Program-made: the position numbers and the translations under genes
Notes under the pieces: model-generated
Seen by the model: the letters and a program-made list of their open reading frames with translations, nothing else
Told to the model about the DNA's origin: nothing
Database searches by the model: none
Part shown: one piece after another, positions 38,291 to 47,800 of the stretch
How positions within the stretch are numbered: position 1 is the first letter of the stretch
Layout of the letters: every line of letters begins with the position of its first letter
Assembly (NCBI RefSeq): GCF_902463975.1
Contig: NZ_CABQHJ010000018.1
Span: forward strand, 1-53,910
DNA length: 53,910 nt
Source of the DNA: Phascolarctobacterium_A sp902463975
GTDB taxonomy: Bacteria > Bacillota > Negativicutes > Acidaminococcales > Acidaminococcaceae
Direction: 5' to 3'

Positions 38291-39517
38291 ATGTCATTGA
38301 ATACAACTCCCGCTGCCGAACGTGTGCACATAGGCATTTTCGGTAAGCGTAACGCCGGCAAGTCCAGCCTTATCAACGCCATCACCAGTCAGGAGCTTGC
38401 CATTGTCAGCGAACAAAAGGGCACTACTACCGACCCTGTATATAAGGCTATGGAGCTTTTGCCACTCGGCCCGGTGATGATTATCGACACCCCCGGCCTC
38501 GATGATGAGGGCGAGCTGGGCGCGCAGCGCATTGCCAAGGCTCAGCAGGTGCTTAATAAGTGCGACATTGCATTGCTCGTTGTAGATGCCAGCGTTGGCC
38601 TCAGCGAAGCGGACAAAGCGCTGTGGCAGCAGCTGCAGGCGAAAAAGCTGCCTTCCATCCTTGTGCTGAACAAGGTAGAGCTTTTGGACGAAATGCGCCA
38701 GGCGCTGCTCACCATGGAGGCCATGAAGCTCACGAAGCAATGCTTCCTCGTCAGCGCCCTTGCCAACCGCAACATCAACGAGCTGAAGGAGGCTATCGCC
38801 GCCCTGCGCCCGCGTGAGGCAGAACGCCAGCTGCTTGGCGATTTAATCAAGCCCTGCGACATCGTAGTGCTCGTAACGCCGATTGACAGCGCCGCACCCA
38901 AGGGCAGGCTCATCCTGCCGCAGCAGCAGGTACTACGCAACGTGCTCGACAACAAGGGCATTGCCGTAACCGTGCAGGAAAGCGAGCTGGCGGAAGCACT
39001 GGCACGCCTTGCCTTCCCGCCAAAGCTCATCGTAACCGACAGTCAGGCCTTCGGCGCAGTCAGCAAAATTGTGCCGCCCACCATTCCGCTCACCTCCTTC
39101 TCCATTCTCATGGCGCGCTACAAGGGCACGCTCAGCGCAGCCGTAGAGGCAGTGCGTGTGCTCGATACGCTCAAGGATGGCGATAAGGTGCTCATCAGCG
39201 AGGGCTGCACGCACCACCGCCAATGTCAGGACATCGGCACAGTAAAGCTTCCCGGCTGGATTCGCAGCTTTACCAAAGCTGAGCCTGAATTCTGCTTCAG
39301 CAGCGGTACGGAATTCCCCGCTGACCTGTCACAGTATAAGCTCGTAGTGCATTGCGGCGGCTGCATGCTCAACGAGCGCGAAATGCAAAGCCGCAGCGAA
39401 CGCGCGGCGGCGCAGAGCGTCCCCATGACCAACTACGGCATCGCCATTGCCTATATGCACGGCATTTTACAGCGCAGCGTCGCTCCCCTGCCGGATATCG
39501 CCAAGCTGCTGGAGTAA
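38291..39517 (+). CDS. hydF: [FeFe]-hydrogenase H-cluster maturation GTPase HydF
   Basis: A 408-residue scaffold protein on which the 2Fe subcluster of the hydrogenase H-cluster is assembled before transfer to HydA. The N-terminal GTPase domain has G1 GKRNAGKS (18-25), G2 TTTDP, G3 DTPGLDDEG and G4 NKVE. After a dimerisation domain, the C-terminal domain carries the CxH...HCxxC iron-sulfur motif (CTHH near 307 and HCGGC near 355), so it appears functional. AAGGAG precedes the ATG. hydE, hydG and the hydrogenase are not in this window. The presence of the gene indicates an H2-producing or H2-consuming anaerobe. Confidence 0.96.
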   Translation: MSLNTTPAAERVHIGIFGKRNAGKSSLINAITSQELAIVSEQKGTTTDPVYKAMELLPLGPVMIIDTPGLDDEGELGAQRIAKAQQVLNKCDIALLVVDASVGLSEADKALWQQLQAKKLPSILVLNKVELLDEMRQALLTMEAMKLTKQCFLVSALANRNINELKEAIAALRPREAERQLLGDLIKPCDIVVLVTPIDSAAPKGRLILPQQQVLRNVLDNKGIAVTVQESELAEALARLAFPPKLIVTDSQAFGAVSKIVPPTIPLTSFSILMARYKGTLSAAVEAVRVLDTLKDGDKVLISEGCTHHRQCQDIGTVKLPGWIRSFTKAEPEFCFSSGTEFPADLSQYKLVVHCGGCMLNEREMQSRSERAAAQSVPMTNYGIAIAYMHGILQRSVAPLPDIAKLLE

Positions 39518-39551
39518 AGCAGCTGAACAGGAGAAAGTGAGGGTATGAACC

Positions 39552-39821
39552 ATGCACAGCTTTTTATATTATTACCTGATCTTCATCAACTGCACCGCCT
39601 TTGTCGTCTACGGTGCGGATAAAGCCTTCGCCAAGCTGCATAGCTGGCGTGTGCCGGAAATAATGCTGCTGCTTTTGGCAGCGATTGGCGGCAGCGCAGG
39701 CGCATTTATCGCTATGCAGCTCTTCCGCCATAAGACACAGCATTTGAAGTTCATCTTCGGCGTACCGCTCATTTTCTTCCTGCAGGTGGCAATTATCAGC
39801 TATTTTTTCTATAAGGGCTGA
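39552..39821 (+). CDS. DUF1294 small membrane protein
   Basis: An 89-residue inner-membrane protein with three hydrophobic segments (about 5-22, 36-57 and 68-87). The motif YGADKAFAK..WRVPE, then LLLAAIGGSAGAF and FRHKTQH, defines the DUF1294 family. Function is unknown. It starts 35 bases after hydF with GAGGG upstream, so it may be co-transcribed with hydF, although nothing ties it to hydrogenase maturation. Confidence 0.85.
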   Translation: MHSFLYYYLIFINCTAFVVYGADKAFAKLHSWRVPEIMLLLLAAIGGSAGAFIAMQLFRHKTQHLKFIFGVPLIFFLQVAIISYFFYKG

Positions 39822-39830
39822 GCGCTCTCT

Positions 39831-39919
39831 AAAAACCGTACAAACCGTACAAAACCGTACAAACCCTTGCTGCATGCGGCTTTGGGGCTGTACGGTTTTT
39901 GCGTTGTGTACGGTTTTTA
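39831..39919. repeat. ACCGTACA palindromic intergenic repeat, copy A
   Basis: Three ACCGTACA units on the left face two TGTACGGT units on the right across a GC-rich centre, giving a long snap-back with T tracts on both strands. It sits between convergent genes and can terminate both. Compared with copies B-D it is diverged and inverted (shared CAAAGCC core on the other strand). Confidence 0.85.
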
Positions 39920-39924
39920 GTTGT

Positions 39925-40509
39925 TTAGACCTTCTCCAGTAAATCCTCAATATTACAATAAAGCTGTTTTGCTATTCTGGCAAGCGTTTCTGCCTGCGCG
40001 CGGTTGATATTCTTCTGTCGCTGCTCATACTGCTGAATAGTGCGCAGCGGAACCTCTGCCAATTCCGCCAGCTCCCTTTGCGTCAGCTCTGCCTTTACGC
40101 GCAACAGCTTCAGGTTCGTATCCTTCTTCGCTTCTTTATAAAGCTCCGTCATCTTCTCCGTAAAATGGCGAATATCCATCTCGTGATAAGGATTGTACAG
40201 GCTCTGCACAGTTTTGATAGGAACGTAACGGTTAATCTCCGCAAAGCTCAGCGCCGTCTGCCACTGGTAGTAGGCCAGCGCCCAGCCTGTCCAATATTCC
40301 TCACTGCGGTTGACCGGATAATCAGGCTTGATGCGCTCCCACGCCAGTCCCACGTTCTCTAAAACCGTATAGGCAAGCTCCACGCCAGACATACCTGCGA
40401 GAATAGTGAAATCCCCCTGCTCGAAGCGTCTGGCGATACCGGAAGCGAGAAAAAACTCAAAGAATTCTCTGATGTCATAATGCAAATCGTAGACAGCGAA
40501 ATCCAGCAT
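39925..40509 (-). pseudogene. HTH protein gene, probably 5'-truncated
   Basis: The readable part is 194 residues: a conserved N-terminal region with VYDLHYDIREFFEFFLASG and YWTGWALAYYQW, and a C-terminal Cro/C1 helix-turn-helix (about 133-190, LRVKAELTQRELAELAEVPLR with QQYEQRQKNI). Homologues often accompany small toxin-like ORFs; none is next to it here. Upstream of the first ATG (40509) the frame stays open for 26 codons to a stop at 40588-40590 and encodes DKLYLDKARTALAR, which looks like authentic family N-terminus, yet no ATG, GTG or TTG occurs there. No ribosome site precedes ATG 40509, and a terminator-like hairpin lies directly upstream. It is therefore more likely a decaying gene than an intact one, unless a rare start codon is used. 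Confidence 0.65.
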
Positions 40510-40590
40510 ACGGGCAAGAGCTGTGCGCGCTTTATCAAGATATAGCTTATCGAATACTCTGAGTATATGATAACACTCTTGTGTATTCTA

Positions 40591-40628
40591 AAACCGCCTC
40601 TCATTTCAGCGTATTTGAGGCGTTTTTT
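40591..40628. terminator. Terminator-like hairpin upstream of the truncated HTH gene
   Basis: CGCCTC (40595-40600) pairs with GAGGCG (40617-40622), with T6 on the plus strand and a T-rich tail on the minus strand. On the minus strand it would end transcription before the HTH gene. Confidence 0.55.
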
Positions 40629-40702
40629 GCTATTTGTGTAGTTTAGTGTAAAAAAAGTGCATTTTTTCACGTATTTTCACACGAATATTTTGCGGAAATG
40701 TG

Positions 40703-40731
40703 TTGTTTTTGACACGAAAGAATTTTATAAT
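40703..40731 (+). promoter_or_regulatory. Promoter of the first DUF4143 ATPase gene
   Basis: TTGTTT at 40703-40708, 17 bases, TATAAT at 40726-40731; the ATG follows at 40760. Confidence 0.6.
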
Positions 40732-40759
40732 ATATGTAGAACTACCGGAGGTGATAAAT

Positions 40760-42055
40760 ATGTATAGAAAAATATCACAGAAACTACTTGCATGGAAAGA
40801 AAGTCCTTTCCGCAAACCACTTCTATTGCAAGGTGCCAGACAGGTAGGCAAAACCTTCTCTGTTTTGGAATTCGGACGTAACAACTATGAAAATGTAGCA
40901 TATTTTAACTTTGAAACCAACACACAATTAAACGCAACCTTTGAGGAAAACATAGAGCCGGGGTATTTGCTGCCTATTTTATCGCATATAGCAGGTACCA
41001 GCATCATCAAGGAAAAAACACTCATCATCTTCGATGAAGTACAGCTTTGCGAACGCGCTCTCACCTCGTTAAAATACTTTTGCGAGCAGGCACCGGAATA
41101 CCATATTATCGCTCTGGGAAGCCTTTTAGGTGTCGCAGTTAACCGCAAAACCTACTCCTTCCCTGTCGGTAAGGTTGATATGCTTACTATGTACCCTATG
41201 GATATGGAAGAATTCCTTTTGGCGCTGGATGAAAGCTACCTGTTGGAGAAAATCAAGGCCTGCTTTACAGATAAAACTGCTATGCCTGCAGCCTTACACC
41301 AATCAGCCTTAGAGTTATATCGCCAATATCTTGTTGTGGGCGGTATGCCGGAGGCAGTGATGATCTTCAGCAAGACGAAGGATTATGTCTTTGTTCGTCA
41401 TATTCAGGATACTATCTTGGCAAGCTATCTTAATGATATGAGCAAGTACAATACTGAAAATGAAATTAAAAAGACCAGACTTACGTATGATAATATAACG
41501 GTGCAGCTTTCCAAGAAGAATACCCGTTTTCAATATAAGCTGATAAAAAGCGGTGCGCGGGCAGCTGAGTTTGAAAACGCGATAGAATGGCTTATTCTTT
41601 CTGGCATTGTTGACCAGGTTTATAAGGTTGAGCAAATCAAAAAACCTTTGGCCAACTATCGTGATATTGATGCCTTTAAGATTTATTTGTCAGACGTAGG
41701 CTTATTATGCGCCAAGAAAGATATCATTGCTAACGATATTCTTTATATGGTGGATGAACTTAATGATTTTAAGGGTGGCATGACGGAGAATTATGTGCAT
41801 AATCAGCTGAAAATTAATGATTATACGACATACTATTGGGAATCGGACCGTGGCGCTGAAATTGACGTTATCATTCAGCGCGAAGGCAAGCTAATTCCTA
41901 TTGAAGTAAAAGCTGCCGATAACACCAGAGCCAAAAGCTTGAAGCTGTATATGGACAGGTTTGAGCCTGCATATGCTATCAAGCTTTCTACCAAGAATTT
42001 TGCTCAGGAGGATAATAAGCTTATTATTCCTTTATATGCGGCATTTTGTATCTGA
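40760..42055 (+). CDS. AAA ATPase with DUF4143 domain (first copy)
   Basis: A 431-residue protein of the AAA_14/DUF4143 family. Walker A is GARQVGKT (residues 25-32) and Walker B is LIIFDEVQ (near 90). A long C-terminal DUF4143 region has the terminal signature NYVHNQL..YYWESDRGAEIDVI and PIEVKAAD, which resembles the metal-binding core of PD-(D/E)XK nucleases (E..D..ExK). The cellular role is not established. These genes are common accessory genes in anaerobes, often present in many copies. GGAGGTGAT lies four bases before ATG 40760. A second family member, only distantly similar, is at 52369. Confidence 0.88.
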   Translation: MYRKISQKLLAWKESPFRKPLLLQGARQVGKTFSVLEFGRNNYENVAYFNFETNTQLNATFEENIEPGYLLPILSHIAGTSIIKEKTLIIFDEVQLCERALTSLKYFCEQAPEYHIIALGSLLGVAVNRKTYSFPVGKVDMLTMYPMDMEEFLLALDESYLLEKIKACFTDKTAMPAALHQSALELYRQYLVVGGMPEAVMIFSKTKDYVFVRHIQDTILASYLNDMSKYNTENEIKKTRLTYDNITVQLSKKNTRFQYKLIKSGARAAEFENAIEWLILSGIVDQVYKVEQIKKPLANYRDIDAFKIYLSDVGLLCAKKDIIANDILYMVDELNDFKGGMTENYVHNQLKINDYTTYYWESDRGAEIDVIIQREGKLIPIEVKAADNTRAKSLKLYMDRFEPAYAIKLSTKNFAQEDNKLIIPLYAAFCI

Positions 42056-42081
42056 AGTAATAGAATAGCGTACACCAATAC

Positions 42082-42134
42082 AAAAACCGTACATGCGCAA
42101 AGCCTTGCCCTGCCTGCGTTTGTACGGCATTTTT
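42082..42134. repeat. ACCGTACA palindromic intergenic repeat, copy B
   Basis: The minimal form: AAAAACCGTACA on the left and TGTACGGCATTTTT on the right, around a 27-base centre that matches copies C and D except at one base. It lies between convergent genes and probably terminates both. Confidence 0.85.
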
Positions 42135-42140
42135 ATATAC

Positions 42141-42944
42141 TTATACCCCTACAATCTTCGGCAGATACTTTTCTTCAAAAGCTCGCAATACACCAAGCAG
42201 TCTTTCGTCCAGATAGCTCATGCCCTGCTCCCGTAGTTTTTGTGGTATGCCGTAGTAGCATTCTGCTACCGCACCGGTGATTGCTGCCAGTGTGTCGCTG
42301 TCACCGCCGATAGAAATAGCATTACGGATAGCATCTTCATAGCTTGTCGACTCAAAGAAGGCCATCAATGCCTGCGGTACGGTATTCTGGCAGGTTTCGT
42401 TGAACATATAGGAATCGCGGATACCGTCGAGCGTGAAGTCCATAGAATAATAGTTGGCATCAATATAATCCCTGATGGCTTGCATATCTGCGCCCTGCTT
42501 AGCCATAAAGGCTGCCACGGCAGTTGCTTCCGCTCCCTTAATGCCCTCCGGATGGTTGTGCGTCACATCTGTAACCATCAGCGAAAGCTGTTTGACCTGC
42601 TCCATAGTATTCGCAGCATAGACAACACCGCTCACGCGCATTGCCGAACCGTTGCCATAGCTGTTATAAGGCTGCGGGTCGCCGAAATAAAGCCAGCAGG
42701 AAAACGTTCTACCATAACCTGCATCAGGATATGCGCCACCAAAGGCACGCATTTTTGCTACAGCCTCCTCGCGCAAATCACTGAAATCAGGCTTGCTCTC
42801 CAAAAGCGCCTCACATAACGCTAAAGACATTACGCTGTCATCTGTGAAAAAGCAGTCATTAGTCAAAAACTCAAAATCTTTCGCTTTATAATTATCCCAT
42901 TCAAAACGTGAACCGACAATATCGCCAATAATTGCACCTAGCAT
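42141..42944 (-). CDS. ADP-ribosylglycohydrolase family protein
   Basis: A 267-residue enzyme of the DraG/ARH family, which removes ADP-ribose from proteins or small molecules using two magnesium ions. Metal ligands are visible: GDIVGSRFE near the N-terminus, FFTDDSVM (the TDD triad near 33-35) and the late GGDSDTLAA motif near 215. The length is typical of the short bacterial members. ATG 42944 is chosen because GTGGAGG lies eight bases upstream; that GTG at 42959 is itself in frame. With the macro-domain protein at 23323 it gives the organism at least two ADP-ribose-processing enzymes. No ADP-ribosyltransferase is recognisable in this window. Confidence 0.92.
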   Translation of the reverse strand: MLGAIIGDIVGSRFEWDNYKAKDFEFLTNDCFFTDDSVMSLALCEALLESKPDFSDLREEAVAKMRAFGGAYPDAGYGRTFSCWLYFGDPQPYNSYGNGSAMRVSGVVYAANTMEQVKQLSLMVTDVTHNHPEGIKGAEATAVAAFMAKQGADMQAIRDYIDANYYSMDFTLDGIRDSYMFNETCQNTVPQALMAFFESTSYEDAIRNAISIGGDSDTLAAITGAVAECYYGIPQKLREQGMSYLDERLLGVLRAFEEKYLPKIVGV

Positions 42945-42993
42945 TGTATACGCCTCCACTCGTTTGTTATATGTATATTATAGCATAATCGTC

Positions 42994-43156
42994 TAAACCG
43001 TACATCATAACAAAAACCGTACATGCGCAAAGCCTTGCCCCGCCTGCGTTTGTACGGTTTGTACAGTATTGTACGGTTTTTGAGGATAGCCAAAAAATAT
43101 ATATAAACATATAGAAACGCTCTGCCAACCTTACGGCCAGCAGAGCGCTTTTTTAT
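42994..43156. repeat. ACCGTACA intergenic repeat, copy C (long form)
   Basis: It starts TAAACCGTACATC, contains two ACCGTACA and two TGTACGGT units around the common centre, then GAGGATAGCCAAAA, an AT-rich spacer and a second hairpin CGCTCTGC/GCAGAGCG (43118-43147) with a T tract. It is nearly identical to copy D and in the same orientation. It lies between the ADP-ribosylglycohydrolase start and the membrane-protein stop. Confidence 0.9.
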
Positions 43157-43179
43157 GTCGTTTTTAAGTGTTATATATT

Positions 43180-44202
43180 TTATTCTTCCCTCGCCTGCTT
43201 TGAAGATGTCCATAAAGTATATTGCACTAAGATAAGTATACCAACTAATACCATAGCTAAAGCTAAATACGGACTATCAAACAAAAATAAAAGAAGAATT
43301 AATCCTGCAGGCGCCAGATAATTTTCATAATCTGGATGGTTTCTGTAATAATCTATGTTGCTTCTCTGCTTATCAGTCCTATTGTTTATAGTTTTTGCCT
43401 GATAACGGATTGCCCACAGATCATGTAAATCGCTGATATCAACAAGCAAGAACCCGAAAAAGAACGGAAAAGCAATTGCGAAAGCATAAAAAGCAAAAGT
43501 ATAATCAGGTTGCCACCAAAGCTTATTTGTTACTAGTACAGACGCGATCAAAAGCATCATGCTGTAAAACCAGATTCTAAATATAAGCAGTATGTTGTAA
43601 TAAAATTTCTTTACCAGATGCAGACTTTGGGGCCACAATATCCTTTTATCCATAAAGTAATTTCTGCGTTTAAAAACCAACAGAAAACATGCTACGCAAA
43701 TTGCGTACAACCTTACATCTTGCAGGACAAGAAGAAAAAACATAACTATACAGATTATTATTTTTTTGCCAGTTTCCGCTTCATCGTCTGTTTTTTTCTC
43801 TGGCTCGCATTGTTGATATGTATTTGCAACCTGTTGGCCATTATCATCCAGGTAATTGACCATGCTTTCCGGATTAACGCTTTCCTGTGCAGTATTCGGG
43901 AAATCTTCATCCGCTGAAGCAAGAGAGACAGGTGGAGCATCCTCAGTCTTATCATCACTTTCATCTAATACTTTCTTTAGTACCCCTGATTTTTGCATAG
44001 ATGCACCAACGGCAGCAGGAGCAAGCAGCAAAACAAAAGCTAGTAATCCTGAATATAAACCATATGTTGCATATTTAATTGCACCTATAACAATAGCGAA
44101 GAAAACACATGCCCCTACTGCTAGCTTGGTACGTTTATCGTAAAGTGCGTGCAATATTGTGACTACAAAGAAAAGATATAAATATATCTGCCATTTTTCC
44201 AT
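43180..44202 (-). CDS. Polytopic membrane protein of unknown function
   Basis: A 340-residue inner-membrane protein. Hydrophobic segments occur at about 5-18, 26-42, 48-66, 148-175, 210-228, 238-254 and 290-332. A hydrophilic, acidic loop of about 75 residues (70-145, rich in Asp, Glu, Ser and Gln) separates the first three from the rest. No catalytic or transport motif is recognised. ATG 44202 is preferred since AAGGA lies seven bases upstream; ATG 44208 is too close. AT content and codon use (more TTA, ATA and AAA) look higher than in the neighbouring housekeeping genes. It lies between two direct copies of the ACCGTACA repeat, suggesting accessory origin. Confidence 0.72.
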   Translation of the reverse strand: MEKWQIYLYLFFVVTILHALYDKRTKLAVGACVFFAIVIGAIKYATYGLYSGLLAFVLLLAPAAVGASMQKSGVLKKVLDESDDKTEDAPPVSLASADEDFPNTAQESVNPESMVNYLDDNGQQVANTYQQCEPEKKTDDEAETGKKIIICIVMFFLLVLQDVRLYAICVACFLLVFKRRNYFMDKRILWPQSLHLVKKFYYNILLIFRIWFYSMMLLIASVLVTNKLWWQPDYTFAFYAFAIAFPFFFGFLLVDISDLHDLWAIRYQAKTINNRTDKQRSNIDYYRNHPDYENYLAPAGLILLLFLFDSPYLALAMVLVGILILVQYTLWTSSKQAREE

Positions 44203-44335
44203 GTGCATGTCCTTTTAAAATACCATACTCCACAAAGTATTAAGGATGTGTGGCATTTTTCTTTCATATTTTTATGAAGTTGCTTAGAATTGGTACTTTA
44301 CAGGCTCATTACGGCTTGTGAAGGGATCAAGGATA

Positions 44336-44449
44336 TCAATGATTAAAGAAAATATCCGTATCACCTTTTTGTGCAACATCTGAAGCATTAGCAGTGCCTA
44401 GGGACATAATTAAAGAAAGTCCTAATCCTAAAGCTAAAATCTTTTTCAT
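44336..44449 (-). pseudogene. Small secreted-peptide ORF, probably frameshifted
   Basis: The ORF encodes 37 residues: a clear signal peptide (MKKILALGLGLSLIMSLGTANA) split here as MKKILALGLGLSLIM and SLGTANA, then SDVAQKGDTDIFFNH and stop. AGAGGAAA precedes the ATG. A +1 reading past the Asp-Thr codons continues open as IFSLIIDILDPF to a stop at 44284-44286, so the gene may be a frameshifted remnant of a protein of roughly 55 residues. Alternatively the 37-residue peptide is real. No family is recognised. Confidence 0.45.
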
Positions 44450-44586
44450 CTTATACTTTCCTCTCTATATTTCTTTTTTTCATTTACAATTATTGTATAA
44501 GCTTTACATTTTAATTATTCGCTATGAATATAAATTTCCCTGCATATACCGCATCATTATTTCTCCTTCTTTATCTTATGGTTACA

Positions 44587-44649
44587 ATGCAAGACAAGGC
44601 ACTGCTCAACCTCTTGTTGAAAAACGGTTGGGAACTGACTAACGTTTAA
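44587..44649 (+). pseudogene. HicA-like toxin fragment cut off at repeat D
   Basis: Twenty codons from ATG 44587 encode MQDKALLNLLLKNGWELTNV, resembling the N-terminal half-helix and NGW turn of HicA mRNA-interferase toxins. The stop TAA (44647-44649) is the first three bases of repeat copy D. The catalytic SHH histidine region that should follow is absent, no ribosome site is seen, and no hicB is present. The resemblance is short, so this is tentative. Confidence 0.35.
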
Positions 44650-44793
44650 ACCGTACATCATAACAAAAACCGTACATGCGCAAAGCCTTGCCCGGCCTGC
44701 GTTTGTACGGTTTGTACAGCTTTGTACGGTTTTTGAGGATAGCCAAAACGTACACATAACGCTCTGCCAACCTTACGGTCAGCAGAGCGTTTT
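44647..44793. repeat. ACCGTACA intergenic repeat, copy D (long form)
   Basis: Same layout and orientation as copy C, including the GAGGATAGCCAAAA segment and the terminal CGCTCTGC/GCAGAGCG hairpin, but with a shorter spacer. It lies just beyond the purL stop, where the last hairpin and T tract can terminate purL on the minus strand. Confidence 0.9.
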
Positions 44794-44817
44794 ATTGTGT
44801 CGGTATTAAGCCTTAGC

Positions 44818-47800
44818 TTATTTGAAGTAGCTTACGCCGGACAGGAAAATCTTCTGATCCTTGTCGCCGGCAATGTTGCGGAACAAGCCAGGAGCAAAGC
44901 GCTCGCTGTGGCCCATCTTGCCGAGGATACGTCCGTCGGGGCTGGTGATGCCTTCGATAGCATACAGGCTGCCGTTCGGGTTGAACGGAGTGTTCATCGT
45001 CGGTACGCCCTGAGCATTTACATACTGGGTAGCAACCTGGCCGTTAGCAAACAGCTCTTTAATGGTGCTTTCCGGAGCGTAGAAGCGGCCTTCGCCGTGA
45101 GATACGGCAACTGCATGTTCTTCGCCGGGCTCGCACAGGCTGAACCACGGAGATTTGTTGGAAACAACTCTGGTAGTAACAATCTGGGAAATATGGCGGC
45201 CGATGTTGTTGAAGGTCAGAGTCGGTGCATCGCTGGTCATATCGCGGATATCGCCGTACGGAACGAGGCCGAGCTTAATCAATGCCTGGAAGCCGTTGCA
45301 GATGCCCAGCATCAGACCATCGCGGTTTTCGAGCAGGTCGCTGATTGCTTCTTTGATGCGCGGGTTGCGGAACATGGTAGCGATGAACTTGCCGCTGCCG
45401 TCAGGCTCGTCACCGGCGCTGAAGCCGCCAGGAATCATAACGATTTGGGAGTTGTTGATATATTTAACCATTGCTTCTACGGATTCTTCGATAGCAGCAG
45501 CGGTAAGGTTGCGCACGATGAAGGTGTTAGCTTCGGCACCTGCAGCTTCAAAAGCACGGGCGCTGTCGTATTCGCAGTTGTTGCCGGGGAATACGGGAAT
45601 GAATACGCGCGGTTTAGCGATATTCACCGGAGCGGTCAAAGTCAGCTCGCTCTTGTACAGCGGCATAGCGATGTCAGCAGGCTCTTCTGCCTTCGGAGTG
45701 CCGTCCGGGAAGATGCCCAGCAGCGGCTCGCGGTATGCGGCAAAGGCTTTCGCAGCGTCAATCTTGGTGTCGTTGATGGTGATGCCTGCTTCGGCAGTAG
45801 TGTGGCCGAGCAGCATGTAATCAAGGCCTTCGAACAGCTCTTCCGGTTCAACGCCTGCTACCAGCTCGATAACCATGCCGCCGGGCTGCAGAGTGAAGAG
45901 GCTGTCGGTATCGTGGAACGGTTTGATGAATTCAAAGCCAAGCTCGTTGCCCAGGCTCATGGTGGTTACCAGTGCAGCTACGCCACCCTCTTTAACAGCG
46001 GCAGCAGCAGCAATCTTGCCTGCTTCCATAGCCTTGTGTACAGCGGTCAGGTTTTCCTTCAGCGCTGCAAAGTCCAGTACTTCGGCACTATTGCGCGGGC
46101 AGGACAGGAAGATTACCTTGTCGCCTGCTGCCTTGAAGTCGGCAGATACAGCCTTGTTGCCGTCGATTACGCCTACTGCGAAGGAAACAAGTGTCGGCGG
46201 AACGGTTTTGTCCATGAAGGTGCCGCTCATGCTGTCCTTACCGCCGATTGCCGGCAGGTCCAGAGCATCAAGTGTGGTGAAAGCGCCCAGCAGTGCGCTG
46301 AACGGCTGGCCCCAGCTGTTGGCATCATGCAGTTTCGGGAAGTACTCCTGCAGAGTCAGGCGCAGCTTAGCAGGGTCGGCACCCAATGCTACGGCACGAA
46401 CTACAGATTCAGTTACAGCGTACATTGCGCCGTGGAACGGGCTCCAGCAGGCAACGTTCGGGTTATAGCCGCAGGCCATTACGCTTGCTGCGGTGGTGTT
46501 GCCGTGCAGCACAGGAATGCGGCCTACCATGCCCTCGCTCGGAGTGAGCTGGGTTTTGCCGCCGAACGGCATCATTACGGTGCCGCGGCCGATGGTGCTG
46601 TCAAAGCGCTCGGACAGGCCCTTTTCGCTGCAGACATTCAGACGGCCGAGGTTAGCCAGCCATGCAGCCTCCAGGTCAGCATCAGAGGTTACTTCAACAG
46701 GAACCTGCTCGAATACGTTGTCCTCTTTTTCTTCGCTTACTACGATGTTGGTGTGTTGTGCAACGCCGTTGGTATCGAGGAAAGCGCGGGACAGGTCAAC
46801 AATTTTATCGCCACGCCAGAACATAACCAGGCGCGGTTCTTCGGTAACGTCGGCAACAACAGTTGCTTCCAGGTTTTCTTCGTCAGCATATTTGATGAAG
46901 GCATCGCGGTCAGCGGCAGCGATAACAACAGCCATACGCTCCTGAGATTCGGAGATAGCCAGCTCGGTGCCGTCCAGACCTTCGTATTTCTTGGGAACCT
47001 TGTCGAGATCAATAACAAGACCGTCGGTCAGCTCGCCGATAGCAACGGATACACCGCCTGCACCGAAGTCGTTGCAGCGTTTGATCATTGCGGTTACGGC
47101 AGGGTTGCGGAACAAACGTTGGATTTTGCGTTCGGTCGGAGGATTGCCCTTCTGTACCTCTGCGCCGCAGCTCATGAGGGAGTCAACGGTGTGCTCCTTG
47201 GAGGAACCGGTTGCACCGCCACAGCCGTCACGGCCGGTTTTGCCGCCCAGCAGCACTACGATATCGCCGGCAGCGGGACGCTCACGGCGAACTGCGCTAC
47301 GGGGAGCAGCGCCGATTACGCCGCCGATTTCCATACGCTTCGCAACAAATTTATCATGATAGTATTCCTGTACATGGCCGGTTGCCAGACCAATCTGGTT
47401 GCCGTAGGAGCTGTAGCCTGCAGCTGCGCCGATGGTAATCTTGCGCTGAGGCAGCTTGCCGGGCAGGGTTTCGCTGATCGGGGTGCGCGGGTCGGCACTG
47501 CCGGTTACACGCATAGCCTGATATACATAGGAACGGCCGGACAGCGGATCACGGATTGCACCGCCGAGGCAGGTTGCAGCGCCGCCGAACGGTTCGATTT
47601 CGGTCGGATGGTTATGGGTTTCGTTTTTGAACATTACCAGCCACTCTTCAGTCTTGCCGTCGATTTCGATAGGCACAACGATAGAGCATGCGTTGATTTC
47701 TTCGGACTGGTCAAGGTCAGCCAGCTTGCCTTCCTTGCGCAGCTTCTTCATGCCGATTACGGCAATGTCCATCAATGTTACCGGACGTTCGGTGTCTTCA

